A stretch of 64,000 bases of DNA from Rotaria sp. Silwood1 (taxonomy: Eukaryota; Rotifera; Eurotatoria; Philodinida; Philodinidae). A program made the translations under genes and the position numbers. Of this stretch, positions 51,566 through 62,960 are shown one piece after another. The stretch lies in the NCBI GenBank assembly GCA_905250075.1, contig CAJNOP010000024.1, forward strand, positions 1,829,883 to 1,893,882, read 5' to 3'. Position 1 is the stretch's first letter. Each line of letters starts with the position of its first letter. The notes beneath the pieces are model-generated. The model had not been told where the DNA came from. It searched no databases and saw only the letters and a list, made by a program, of their open reading frames with translations.

Positions 51566-53528
51566 GTGTGATCATATATATATATATTCTTATACAGTTT
51601 ATTATCCGTCTTTTCTTTTTTTTTAGTATACTTAAAAAATTACTTACACTTTTTACTATTGTATCATTATAATATAATTTTATTTTCTAATAAAAATGAT
51701 ACAAAAAAAACACATATGCATATATTCTTATGATCTAAATTGCGCGCTATCAAGGTATAGATATTCATAGCAATTAAGAATCTGCCACTGTCTCGATGAG
51801 AAATTCTTCGAAAACATCGTCCGTCAGTCTACGAAACTATCACAATCAGATTGAATCCATCAGATACATCCAGATTTTGACTGTTGCATCTGCAAACACT
51901 CAAATGTACATTTAGTTTTTTTTTAATTTTGAGGTTTATTTTGTTCTTTGAAACAATTGAAACAATGGGTACTCAATCAGAACATTCATCTATAATATGT
52001 ATTAGGTACCAAAAGAAAAGAAAAACAATTTAGTCGTGCAAAATAATATTATTCAAGAATTTGCAAGTACATTGAAATATGTTTTCAGTTCGTTAGGTCG
52101 AATTTTGGAAAAGAAGAAGACCATCCATAAATCCAGATGTTTTGATGATTAGAAGTTTTCATGATATGAAGTATTGTTTTTTTTTGTTCGCTTTATGATT
52201 GAAAGCAACTGAATTAAGACACATAAAAAACTGATATGAAAGTTTGGATCTTTCAATAGTGCTAAGCAGGACAGGATCAGATCGTCTAAACATCGTGCTC
52301 TGCAACCTTCTTATCTGGTATAATGGTTATAACATTAGTTTCGAAATGATAAAATACTTACTTTTCATAAATAGATATAATAAAAAGTCTTCAAAAGAAA
52401 ATTTTTCAATTTCGCCAAATAAATTAATGCTTATGTTTGAACAGATAATCAAGAATTCCAATCACAATTTGAAATGACTAATATCTTCACTAAAAGAACT
52501 TTTTTTTTCGATTGAATGATTTATCTAGATTAAGAAAATAATTTCATTATTTATATTTAATCGAATCTAGCAATAATAATAATAAATGAAACGAAAATTT
52601 ATCAATTCTATGTTTGACTAATTATCCTGTCTCTTTTTTCTCTCACATATAATAATAATAAACAAACACAAAAGATCTTAAAAGTCACTAAGAAAATTAG
52701 TCAGTATGAAATTCTTCAAGTTTACACATATGTGTATATGTATGTGTATAAAAATAAAACAAGAAAGTATTTAGAACATTTAAGAAAATAATACATAAAC
52801 ATACATTCATTTATATATGAATAATGATCTTGACATCTTATATTCATGTTTCATCATATATCTGCATTTTATCATAAACATATGTAATCATTGAGAGAAA
52901 AATAGTTTATTTTAACAGTTGAAGACTTCAAGAGAATTCAACAAAATTTCAAAACTTCACCACTCAAGTTCTTCTTGTTGTTTGATCTTTCGTAATAATA
53001 CATATATTGACAAAATTATTTTCTTCCAATCTAACTTACTACACTAGCAATGGATGAATTTTTACATAATGAATGTTTACAACAATAGATTCTACACATT
53101 TATATATAAAATTATTCGACATGCTCTCAAAAAATTTACTCTTGAAAGCTTTTGTTGAATAAAAGTATTACGAGGAAAAAAAACTAGCATTATATAACTA
53201 ATGCGATCTTAAAAGAGCGTAAATTTCTACTTCCAGCATATGATTTGAAAATAATTGACAATTTGAGATAATATTTTTGAAAGCTATATGATATTACTTC
53301 TAGATCATTTATGATACTCTAGAATGTTTCTCAGCAGTTTTTTCAAAAAAAATCGATTTACTTGTCGTTAACAAAGTGTTCGAATATGAATATATAAACG
53401 AAGAAATACTCTTGCAGTTGAATACAAATTTTCGAATCAACTTAATGTTTTCGAATCTATCCTTAAACCTTGACGTTCATTTTCCGTAAATGCTTAGAGA
53501 ACTATTTTTTAATTAATAAATTTTTATT
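51566..53528. other. Intergenic region downstream of TEP1
   Basis: About 2 kb of AT-rich DNA with no exon recognised. An AATAAA at 51689-51694, 124 bp after the TEP1 stop, fits its polyadenylation signal. A (TA)n run lies near 51575. Confidence 0.5.
51689..51694 (+). terminator. Candidate TEP1 polyadenylation signal
   Basis: AATAAA 124 bp beyond the stop codon in T/A-rich 3' sequence. Confidence 0.4.
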
Positions 53529-54114
53529 TTAACCCTTTGGTTACGGATCACACATATACTGTATGTGTATTGAACTTTTCCTTGGACTACTTCTGTTACA
53601 GTTATGACTTTACTGCTTTAACTAAGTGCACAATAGCATGGCTTTTTATACTCTATATTGTACGACAATTCCTCTACATATCTTTGTTTTGGTCTGTTCT
53701 ACGGAAGTCATACTTCATGGCAAAGTCAAAACCTGTCAGTTCTCAAGAGAGAGTGATACAATGCCGAGTGCTACTAAGGAAAAATACTTTATTCATAAAC
53801 TAGAAGACATTTGCTCATGAGGCATAATACAACACTCCTGAGACATCACCTGAAATGCTATCGCAGCAAATACGCTAATTGTAGTACCCTAACACTACCC
53901 TGATTGTACTCTTGTCCATTACAGGCTAATGGTGAAAGGAGAGCTATCTTGTAGAATTCCATCACTTAGTTATATTATAAAAGTGCTCTGGTACTATCAG
54001 AATTGTAACGTCATTATATAGTCTTACCATACATCGACATATCCTATGTGAAGCATTTTTCATAGAAATCGAAAATTTTCTTTTCCTAGAAAAATCCCGT
54101 AACCAAAGGGTTAA
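53529..54114. mobile_element. piggyBac-like MITE, well-preserved ends
   Basis: Body 53533-54110 (578 bp), flanked by TTAA at 53529-53532 and 54111-54114. Perfect 14-bp terminal inverted repeats CCCTTTGGTTACGG / CCGTAACCAAAGGG. The CCC start and TTAA duplication are diagnostic of piggyBac. No transposase; an 88-codon open frame inside shows no recognised motif. A degraded relative lies at 12194-12657. Confidence 0.88.
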
Positions 54115-54796
54115 CAGATCAAGCATTTAACGTCTATTTTTCTTCAAAATGTGGATCTCGAAGCCAGCACGTTCAATAGAGCTGGGACTTTGTGCACAGA
54201 TTGAGGATAGACAATTTATACGCTAGAAATTTTCCAGCTTCATGTCTTTTTAGCTAGCGGAAGGTCAATTAATTTCAGTATATGTAATGGTAGGCATTTG
54301 GCATCTATCGTATCTCCAAGTGCATTCAACTACCTTAAGATATAAAGACAATTCTCGTTTTTTTACTTTAAAGAAAACACTTGAGACTTGCAACTGTTGT
54401 TGCCCTTTTTTTGCTTTGCTTCTTTTTCGTACTCGTTTGATTGAGTATTCGATCGAAATCGTGAGGAAAAAATGCGCAATTCTACTTAAATAGCGAACTT
54501 TTGAAGGAAAGTAACAAGTAAGAAAAAGATTTTTTTCTATGTTTAAACCTTTTAAAAAAAAAGGATTACGAGAGTCGTTGGACCGAAGCATGAACTTTCG
54601 GATAAAAAAAAAGATTTAATTTTGTTTCGTATTGGAACAAAAAGCTTCTGGAGACGCATCACCGACCATATGATTCGAAATAAAAATGAAAAACATTTTC
54701 TGCCTTTACTAAAAAAAAGCTGTTAGTGTACTTCCTGTGGGATTAAAATGTGAAACATGATTCATCTACTTATTCAAAATAAAGGACACTATAATG

Positions 54797-55030
54797 TCTG
54801 TGAGAGTCTGGAATAAGGATCAAATTTGCTACCTTTATACTTCAAAATTCGTTTTAGATTGTGTTTCACAAAAATACTGTAATGTTGGTATGGTCTACGA
54901 TAGTCTCTGATTCATGTGTGTGTCACGGTCTGTGTGGGGCGAGGACGAGAGGTTCAGGTCTAGATTTTCTACTTTTTTACTTCAGTATTTCTTCTAGATT
55001 GTGTTTCACAAAAAGCCTGTCTTTTTCAGT
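54797..55030. repeat. Two diverged direct repeat units, ~140 bp apart
   Basis: GTCTGTG... TACTTCAAAATTCG, TTTTAGATTGTGTTTCACAA (first) and GTCTGTG... TACTTCAGTATTTC, TTCTAGATTGTGTTTCACAA (second) occur in the same order. A related fragment is in CEP78 intron 10. Probably a tandem duplicate inside a dispersed element. Confidence 0.6.
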
Positions 55031-55689
55031 AGTGGATGACGGAAATGATCAAAATTTTGGCGCGAAAAAAATCGATGTTGATGTAAAAATTATATTGTTG
55101 TTAAAGTATAGCATGATTGAGACTATAATCATCAGCGTTTATCTGAGTTTTCATTTTTTGGAGATATTGATTTTTTCTGTTGAAGAGGCTTCAGAAAAAC
55201 AATACATGAATGGGATACATACACATAAGAATAATGCGATGCACCTTCGTCTCTAAAAGAAGACTAACATCCTTTCCGTTTCATGTTACAATTGATAGAA
55301 AAATTAAGACACAAGAGTAATAAATTACTCCACTGGACTTTCCAAATTTTGAAGACGATTTCATAGGGCTCCATAAGACGAGAGTCTGTTGTTTCTCTTC
55401 TGGTCTAGTGTCTTTTGAGTCCGATAAAAATATCTTAGGTTCAAAAAAGTATTTTGTATGTTGTAAGTCTGGAACAGGAATACTACTGTGGGGGCGAATT
55501 GAATTTATCGCCTTCGTATTTTTTTTTGTTTTTATCACTGTAGTCTTTTTATATATTAATTCATTACTATATATAGAGCAAGAAAATCCGAAACGTGCTG
55601 TATCTTTTGGTATATTTATATTGAATATCAAATGCAGTTTAAGGTGTAAAAAACGTACTAGAAAAAAAAGTAACATATTATTTTTACTA

Positions 55690-55890
55690 CAATGTATATT
55701 GCAAATTCAGTGACGGTATGGATGCAACTGTGAAGGTCAGGATGGATGTGAATGAATGTACGTAAGGGTATGGGCGTATTTGGATGCGAATGTGAGTGTG
55801 GAATGAATATAAAATAATCTCAACCCCAGTCACACATACACCGACACTCATAGGGTGTTGGTGTAAGTGATTGAAGAAGAATAGCTGCAA
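55690..55890. repeat. TG-rich degenerate tract
   Basis: Repeated approximate units such as GGATGTGAATG, GGATGCGAATGTG and GGATGCAACTGTG run across the first 110 bases, then complementary CACACATACACCGACACTC and CTACACCCACA. This looks like an old minisatellite or element end with inverted halves. Confidence 0.4.
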
Positions 55891-56410
55891 CTACACCCAC
55901 AGATTAAAATAGTCGCTTTAAAATTGTGCAGAATCTTGGAATTCAAACCTGCTTAAGTCCAATATTCAAAATCATACAGTACCATCTGAAAACACGTTTT
56001 TCTCTTCATAATTGACAGTTGAATATGGTATAACACATAAGGAGTATGAAAATTAGTAACAATTATTTAATTTCTTTCAATATATATGTGAATTGTTATT
56101 GCCGTTACTGTTTTCTCTAACTAAAATGACAATAAGAAAAGCTCTTCAAGATTAAGGGTGATGTCAAGGATTGGTAGCATATGTAACGCATCATATTCTA
56201 ATATATTGGAGCATATTCTCTGTATTATTTTGCAATTTTATCTGCTTCATATCAACAAGTATATCAAGCACTTCTTCGGGTAAATATTTCTAGTTTTTTA
56301 TACTAAAAGTACAACATTATATTAAAACACAAAGCAGCATATGAAAATACAAAGTATGCTGTTTGGTACTTAACGAGAGTTGCCTATTTGTATTTTTGTA
56401 AAATTAATTA

Positions 56411-56556
56411 AACTCTAACGTAAATTACAAATAATTTAATTTGAAAATAATTTTAGTATGTTTTTATTATTAGTTTACTTTATTTTAATTACGAATTCTG
56501 ATAATTTAAACTAAAAATAGATTTAAATTACATAATTTTAGTTTATGTTAAAGTTC
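56411..56556. repeat. AT-rich imperfect inverted repeat
   Basis: AACTCTAACGTAAATTACAA (left) is mirrored by the reverse complement of TAGTTTATGTTAAAGTT (right), continuing to ATTTAATTTGAAA / TTTAAATTA. Arms of roughly 35 bp, 146 bp overall; possible MITE. Confidence 0.4.
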
Positions 56557-57781
56557 ATATAGCGAAAATTAAAATTAAAATAGACTTCAACTATAATGCG
56601 AAAAAAAATTACTTTTTTTGAAATATAGGTTATTTTTAATTTATTTGTGTACTTAATTTCTTTTCAATATAAAATAGCTTCTCTGAAATACCAGCAATTA
56701 GAGGATCTTTTTTGAAAAAATAAAACTAATTCTAAATTAGTCTCGTTCAACTTTATCTCTCTAATTTTGTATACTATGATAGAAATTTTTTATTTATACA
56801 AAACTTGGTAAAATTCGAAGTAAAATTGTGTTAAATAGCATCTCAGAATGTTTATTGATATGTAGAAGTTAATCACTTGATCGTACAATTCAATCGGCTA
56901 AATGACAGGTAAGAAACATATTATATGCATGTTTGAATCTAACCTTCATCCTTACATATTTCAATTTAGATTAGTCCGGACCAGACCAGTGTATAAGACT
57001 ACAACTCCTCGTATGCAGCGTCATGGACTCCCACACTTTTTTTTATTTACAAATGTTTTTGGACGGACCTCAAGGATTGTACAACATGCCTAGTCCTTTT
57101 CTCACAAAAGACTAGACGAGACGTGCCGTTATGACAAGAACAGCGACTAGTCTTTTTACCCGTCCTTTGTTCATCTGGGTAAGATGTAAAATATTTAGTC
57201 GTAGTCAATAAAGGAACATCACCTTTCATGATCTCAATGAAGTTTGGACTATTTCCTTTTTAGATAATAGCTTTAACTTTTCACTACATAACTGTATATT
57301 TCAACCAATTATCTATACATGTATTTGTATCAACAGCATAAATTTACAGAGAAAGATCAAAACTTTTGGATAACCCTTTATTAAGACTGTTACTCATAGT
57401 TATCACTATAATTAATAGCCTAATATCAAATATGTATCTGCACTTTCTCTCTTGCTTTAGATTCCCATTTGTTATATATACATGATCTCAGAGTCGTCTC
57501 ATCCATCTAAATTGTATGATAAAAATACATGTCCTTTATAATCTAAGCATATACAAAGGTTGTTATCAGAAAAAATAAACAAATAGCTTAATTCTACTTG
57601 TAACATTTTAAAAATGTTTAGCTCAAATCGATAACTATAAAATGATTTGTATCTTCATCACACTGATAATTTTTAAATATTCTACTATTTTGTCGAGTTT
57701 TTCTTATCAAACACTAATTTCCTTTTTTTTTGCGCAGTAAAGAAAATTTTCTGTTATTTCGATTTAATGTTGTATTTTTAA

Positions 57782-58530
57782 ATGAATAATAATCCTAATT
57801 CTAATGAAGTACCTGAACAAATAAATCTGTCTAATCGAATAACAACATCAAAAATTCTTGAAAAAAAAGAAGTTCTTATATTACATCAAGTTCCTATTCA
57901 ACTTCATACAGCTCAACAAGAAATAAATAATTTACGTCTTTTAAATATTTGTCTTCAATCAACATTAATTCGTGTTCAAACTCAATTAACTGAATATTTA
58001 CCAGTTAATATTCATGATGAAATAAAACGAAATGAAACAAAACAAAAATTAATTTCATTACGTCAAATCGATGATCAAAGTCGACGAATTATTCATCCAC
58101 AACAAATATCTTTTTTTCAAATAATTAATAATTTTAAAAATTTATTAGATATTAAACAAAAACAAGAACCATTTAATAATAAAGATATTCCATTATCGAA
58201 AAATGAAAAACAAATTGATATTTTATATGAAATGTTTCATGAACTTAATACTATAATACATACAGAACATCATGATAGAATTTGTCAACTTTATATTACA
58301 TTAGCTGAAACATCTCATTCAGTAAATCAAGCACGGGAAAGTAAAATTCTTTTTTTCTTTTCTTTTTTTTTTTTTGAAACTATTTTCTTATAGTTCTACA
58401 TCATACAATTCATGCACATAAAATCATTACACGACGAAAAATTAAACGAAAAATAATTTTCATATTAATTGCATGTACATTCATTTCAATATTTATATTT
58501 ATAATTATTATATCTATTCAAATACATTAA
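57782..58530 (+). CDS. Divergent tail-anchored syntaxin-like protein, 2 exons, ~231 aa
   Basis: Exons 57782-58340 and 58394-58530, phase 1 junction. The N-terminal half is helical and Gln/Leu-rich with heptad-like spacing. The C-terminal part follows the syntaxin plan: QIDILYEMFHELNTII, then a helix with SHSVNQAREIL, basic RRKIKRK, and a C-terminal hydrophobic anchor (IIFILIACTFISIFIFIIII) ending six residues after it. Syntaxins have I..LH.MF.(D/E)L...V, V.(R/Q)A and RRKK at matching spacing. The central zero-layer Gln expected after the LV segment appears to be His (TEHHD), so assembly into a normal SNARE bundle is uncertain. Membrane fusion is the family role; here it is an inference. Alternative: an unrelated tail-anchored coiled coil. 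Confidence 0.55.
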
Positions 58531-58643
58531 AATTCTGTCTGTTTTTCATTTCGATACATTTTTATTAATTGTATAATATTCATAATTAGACTAAGAAGAA
58601 TAAAGATAATACCAATAATTACAATAATTATAACACCAGACAT
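58527..58643 (-). CDS. Possible 38-aa single-pass membrane microprotein
   Basis: An open frame starting MSGVIIIVIIGIIFILL, with one hydrophobic helix of about 26 residues and a polar, charged tail ending KQTEF. It overlaps the stop codon of the syntaxin-like gene by 4 nt on the opposite strand. The size and layout recall membrane microproteins, but AT-rich DNA easily yields such runs and no family is recognised. Confidence 0.25.
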   Translation of the reverse strand: MSGVIIIVIIGIIFILLSLIMNIIQLIKMYRNEKQTEF

Positions 58644-58695
58644 CAATTGTTATAATGCGCGCGTTTATTTGAAAACATTCATTATAATGTTACGT

Positions 58696-59957
58696 TTATC
58701 TTGCTATAAATGAAACACCTTTACGAATTAAAATAATTCGTGTTTGTGGGTATGGATATATTGGATATTTGACAACTTGAAAAAAAAAAGAAACAATATA
58801 ATAGGTGACCGAAAAGTAACTAGACAAAATATTCATTCATTTTTCAGTGTGTTTAAGAAACCTGCAGAACTTGGAAACTATTCAATTTTGTAGAGAAACG
58901 GTTTCTATTTCATTCACTATATTTAAAATAATTTTTGCTTCTATTTTCAGTAATTTTTTGGTGCGCTGAAGTTCGCTCAAACTCAATTTATAAATCTCTA
59001 CAAGATTACCTCACATCACTTAAACTATCATTCCTAGAAGAATTTTGAACTCATATTTGAAATATGACATAAAATTCTTATTTTAATCTAATATTTTCGA
59101 ATTTCTGCAGATGAAAAATTAACATTCTATCTAGTTACTTTCTGAAGATTCGTTATGCAAGAGGAATTAAATTTTTGAGTTCTACTTACATTTGATATTT
59201 TTTAAAATAAGAAGCCATTTCTCGTTTGCATCTGATACATGAAACTAAAAAAGATGTTTTCTTTCTGTTTCTCAAGGATTTCTTAATGATCATTAGACTT
59301 ACACGAGAACCAATGGGATGATTAAAACTTCCACCGTGTATACGAACGAATTCTTCAACTATATTTGTTAATGATCGCTCACTAGATTGATTAAAACAAT
59401 TGAGAAAACGACGTAAAAGACCAGTTCTAAATACTTTCTTGGTAAAATCATGACTTATTTAAAAAAATTCTTGTATACCTTCGATGTATTGATAACCAAA
59501 TCTCCGAGATCCATGACTGATCAGTAGTAGATATTTGAACAAGATTATTATCGTATAAATGATCTTGACCTTTGATTGCTAAATTTTGATTGACAACATC
59601 GTTGCCTATTAGATAATAATAAATCAATAATTCACAAAAAAATTTTTTAAATTTCTATTTACCGAATTCTTGTTGGTCAGCACAATCAAAATAGATATCT
59701 TGTAAATAAAATAAAGAATTTTTATCATAAAATAATCAACTAACCTGTTTCATCATTAATTGAATCTTTTTCTTTAAAAAAAAACAACAAATATTAATCC
59801 AATTTCATTATCAATCAATGACACTGACCGATATTATTTTCGAGCCATTGTTGTAAAATCTGAATATGTTTATTGATTTCTTGTTTTTGATATTCAATAG
59901 GATAAGTTTGATAAGATTGATAATCACGATAGATTATTAAGCGATTATTTTGTTCAC
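58696..59957 (-). pseudogene. Unrecognised multi-exon gene or remnant
   Basis: A chain of exon-like blocks with good splice sites: 59957-59829 (ending QQWLENNI), 59771-59745, 59698-59663, 59605-59479 (with DQSWISEIWLSIHR), then 59437-59303 (with IVEEFVRIHGGSFNHPIGSR) and about 58775-58696/58728. The first four join in phase. The next junction does not keep frame (phase 2 donor, but only a phase 0 start stays open) and its intron would be about 41 bp. No start exon in the right phase was found upstream; an ATG near 60040 gives the wrong phase. Either a junction is misread or the gene is broken. The family is not recognised; TDQSWISEIW and FNHPIGSR are the most distinctive parts. Confidence 0.4.
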
Positions 59958-60424
59958 CTTGAAGGATTCAAAAAAAAAAAATTAGAAATTTTACTGTTGA
60001 AATTCACGACGAAATTCATTAGCAATATATTTGTTCATGCAATTCTATACTTCTACATACTTACAATACATATTGAAAATGAATGAGATTATAAGAGGCC
60101 TTATTATCTTTTTTGCGTATATATCTATATTATAAACTAAACATCAAATGCATGTATACACATTGTAAATTATGTTCTCTTATCTATCATTATAATAGAA
60201 CAGTGCAAAAAAAAAAATTATAATCTTGATATATGAATACTCTATTCTTTCGTCTTTTCTTTCGTAACAAAAAAGTTAATTCTTTCTTTTTTCATTAAAA
60301 TACAATTTTTTTTTTCATACAAATGAATAACTTGATTTATATGAAAGTGTTTCTACTTCATCTAGTTCTTCATCAATATCTATTGATTTGATTGTTGTTA
60401 TATGTCTAAAATTATCATTTGGTA
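59958..60424. other. Short gene-free stretch
   Basis: AT-rich DNA between the unrecognised minus-strand gene and the K+ channel pseudogene. Nothing supported. Confidence 0.4.
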
Positions 60425-62330
60425 TTAATTTTGCTGTGAATAAGCGATTGTATCGTTTAGTAGATGGCTGAATATCACATCAAATGAATTTTCTCGTTGT
60501 AATTTTCTATTGAAATTCATATGATATAAATATGGCGAACTAATGGGTCTATCAGATGTTCTTATATCGTTCAATTCTTCATTTTCATAATTCCAAAATT
60601 GAGGAGCATCAATCAATTGTATATGATTAAATTTTTCATAATCGAATCCACTTAATGTAGAATTACATGGTGAAAATTGATAACCCCATAAAAGTTCATT
60701 AGGTAAATAAGATGTACGAAAATGACATCAAAAACCAGTATAATCAAAAGAACCTTCAATAATAGCAATGATTTCAAAATGTTATTTTTCTAATGTTGAT
60801 TGTTGTATACCATAAAGTGGACTACGTGAATTAATAATATGTTCAACAATAGTTGGTTGAGGAAAAAATAATTGATCATTACGTAAGTGTGGTAATTCCA
60901 TATCATAGATTTGATGAGGAATTATTTCACCTTCAAGTGTTCGTCGCTGACGAATCATTAGTAAACGAACACTAGCAAATATCAATTAAGAAGTTGATAA
61001 GTTAACTATAAAAAAAAAGAAAAAGAAATGAATCTTTCTTTTATAATGGTTTATTTGACATACCTATTCGAAATGTTAATGGTAATTGATTATTTCGTGG
61101 GGCAATGAGCGGATAATTACTGAATATAATAAATTGGGATTTTTCTAAAAATATACAAAAAATATTCATTTATTATCATCAATCAAACAAACTAACAAAA
61201 ATAATATTCTTTCATTATGGAATATTTCTAGAAGACCTTGATGGTTTACAATCTATTCTGAAATTATTCATAGAATTAGTTCAGCTTTGAATTTAATTAA
61301 TGAAATTTACTTTTATTTTGTTAAGTATCAGAAAAAAGAATAACCTTCGCCTGTAGGTCGTGATAATTTAGTAAAAACAATTTGTGTGACAATAACTTGT
61401 AATAAATATTCAAGTAATGATTGAAGAGTTCATACAAGTATACCACCCATACATTCTGTTGTTATATATCTTGAACCATAACCAATTGTATGTTGTGTTT
61501 CAATAGAAAAAAGTAATGCACTTAAAAAATCATGTACAGGGTTGCCAAAAATGTTTTGCCCGGGGGATACAGCTCCAATGACAAATGATATCAATATTGA
61601 ATTTGATACAAAATGGAAGCCCGTCAAGAATGGGGTTTATCCATACGAATGAATAAGGGCTATAAAGACTTTTCTCTATCAAACTTTGATAATTTCTAAA
61701 ACTCCATGAACTATAGTCATAGCAAAACTATCCTTTATCATAGAGAACTCAAACTATTCCTGATATAAAATTACTAAACATAGAAAGGTTATCCTTACTT
61801 TTTATGGCTTAATGAATGATACAAAATAAAGGTAACTTTGCTAGATTCAGTATTTTTATATCAGAAGTAGTCTGAGTTCTTTATGATAAAGGATAGTTTT
61901 GCTATGACTATGGTTCATGGAGTTTTGGAAATTTTCAAAGTTTGATAGAGGAAAGTCTTTATAGCCCTTATTCATTCGTATGAATAAACCCCATTCTTGA
62001 CGGGCTTCCATTTGGTATCAAATTCAATATTGATATCATTTGCCATTGGAGCTGTACCCACGGAGCAAAACATTTTTGGCAACCCTGTACATCTTGAACA
62101 CATTTTTTTTGTTCTATTTTCAAATATTGTCGTGTATAATTTGTTTGATTATCTAATAAAACTTGTTCATCATCGTTTAAAACAATATATCCATGTTCAA
62201 TTGAAATAAGAACATAAAGTGAGGAAAAGAAAAACCAACCTAATATAAAACCAAACAAAACAAATATTAATACAAGCCACCAGTAGAGGGCTGTAGATTG
62301 CTCTATTTTGACAACCTGACTCTGCCCTGC
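60425..62330 (-). pseudogene. Inward-rectifier potassium channel (Kir) pseudogene, split by a foldback transposon
   Basis: In coding order: first membrane helix and outer turret near 62305-62092 (YWWLVLIFVLFGFILGWFFF to KKCVQDV); the pore with filter in [14 protein letters not shown] near 61540-61433; second helix and KLSRP near 61430-61330; cytosolic domain near 61150-60980 (PLIAPRNNQLPLTFRIG, FASVRLLMIRQRRT) and on to 60425 (HFEIIAIIEGSFDYTGF, RTSYLPNELLWGYQFSP). This is the Kir layout. It is broken by a 547-bp insertion between DV and HDF just before the pore, and by in-frame stops TGA (61430-61432, where ILVW is expected), TAA (60782-60784) and TGA (60728-60730). The N-terminal cytosolic part is missing and replaced by repeat sequence. 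The remaining parts are still easy to read, so inactivation is probably recent. Confidence 0.85.
61533..62091. mobile_element. Foldback transposon with 6-bp TGTACA target duplication
   Basis: Element 61539-62085 flanked by TGTACA at 61533-61538 and 62086-62091. Outer ends GGGTTGCCAAAAATGTTTTG and its reverse complement; the arms stay alignable for about 250 bp each (for example GGAAGCCCGTCAAGAATGGG and CATAGCAAAACTATCCTTTA in both), so nearly the whole element is an inverted repeat. Removing the element and one duplication restores the Kir reading phase (GAT GTA CAT GAT). No ORF of its own. Family not assigned. Confidence 0.88.
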
Positions 62331-62390
62331 CCTGCAAGTTTTTGTTATGTACCCTGTTCTGCCCTGCCCTGTTTTCTTTAAAACTAAAGA
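62300..62390. repeat. CCCTGCCCTG-type repeat upstream of the Kir remnant
   Basis: CTCTGCCCTGCCCTG (62322-62336) and TTCTGCCCTGCCCTG (62357-62371) are direct copies 35 bp apart, with TACCCTGTT between. The same motifs recur at 63564-63610. GC content jumps against the surroundings. It occupies the place where the Kir N-terminal coding exon should be. Confidence 0.6.
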
Positions 62391-62561
62391 AAATTCCAAA
62401 CTTTCGTATTAACTCATTATACAATTTCATTTCGATTTGTTACAACCATGAAGCAAAAAACAACAACATTATGTATCTCGAAAATTTCTAATCACGAAAA
62501 TATCATCAACAATATCTGAATTTAAAAACTATCTTTTTTTTCTAATATTCGATCTGATGAA

Positions 62562-62960
62562 CTAAAACATACTCCGATATGGGTATGCATCTTCTCTTCG
62601 TACCCGCACCCTATCAAGAGTTTTGTTGTTTTTTAGTGTATTTGATTCATCTAAACAATTTTTAAAATGATAGCTACTAGTAGAAGTTTCGTTTGATATG
62701 GAATATGATAATATCTCATGACACAATCGACATTTTACAAATGGTGAATATACATTATTCAAACGTTTAACACGTAATAAATGTTCCTAAAATGAACCAT
62801 GAGATGATAATGGCGGTTCTACTATAGCTATAAATTCATCAGTTTTAAGTTTTTCTATCACCCACTTCTTTTTTCGTTCTATATCTTTTTTTGAATTAAA
62901 CATAGTTGATATTTCACTAGCAGAAAAATCTAACCGATATTGATGATGATATTTGAGAGA
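62562..62960 (-). pseudogene. hAT-type transposase remnant, N-terminal BED zinc finger
   Basis: Minus-strand reading runs from KKDIERKKKWVIEKLK through an in-frame TAG (SHGSF*EHLL) to SPFVKCRLCHEILSYS, then TSSYHFKNCLDES. The C-x2-C ... H-x4-C spacing and the flanking V.C..C...L.Y / H...C pattern are those of the BED finger that precedes hAT transposases. The catalytic domain is absent and the frame ends at 62562. A single-copy domesticated BED gene is unlikely given the stop. Confidence 0.6.

Larger units (their letters stand above)
54115..57781. other. Gene-poor, repeat-bearing stretch
   Basis: 3.7 kb without a supported gene. It contains a direct repeat pair (54797-55030), a TG-rich degenerate minisatellite-like tract (55690-55890), an AT-rich inverted repeat (56411-56556) and a slightly more GC-rich patch near 56970-57190 with inverted AAAAGACTAG / CTAGTCTTTT copies. 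Open frames of 60-131 codons here lack recognisable motifs or codon-like structure. Confidence 0.5.

Noticed and set aside
54861..55713. Plus- and minus-strand open frames of 100-131 codons in the region after TEP1
   Set aside because: No recognisable motif, mutually overlapping on both strands, and partly inside repeats.
61430..61432. Alternative genetic code (TGA = Trp) to rescue the Kir gene
   Set aside because: TGA acts as a stop for intact genes here (for example at 6940-6942), and the Kir frame also contains TAA and a transposon.
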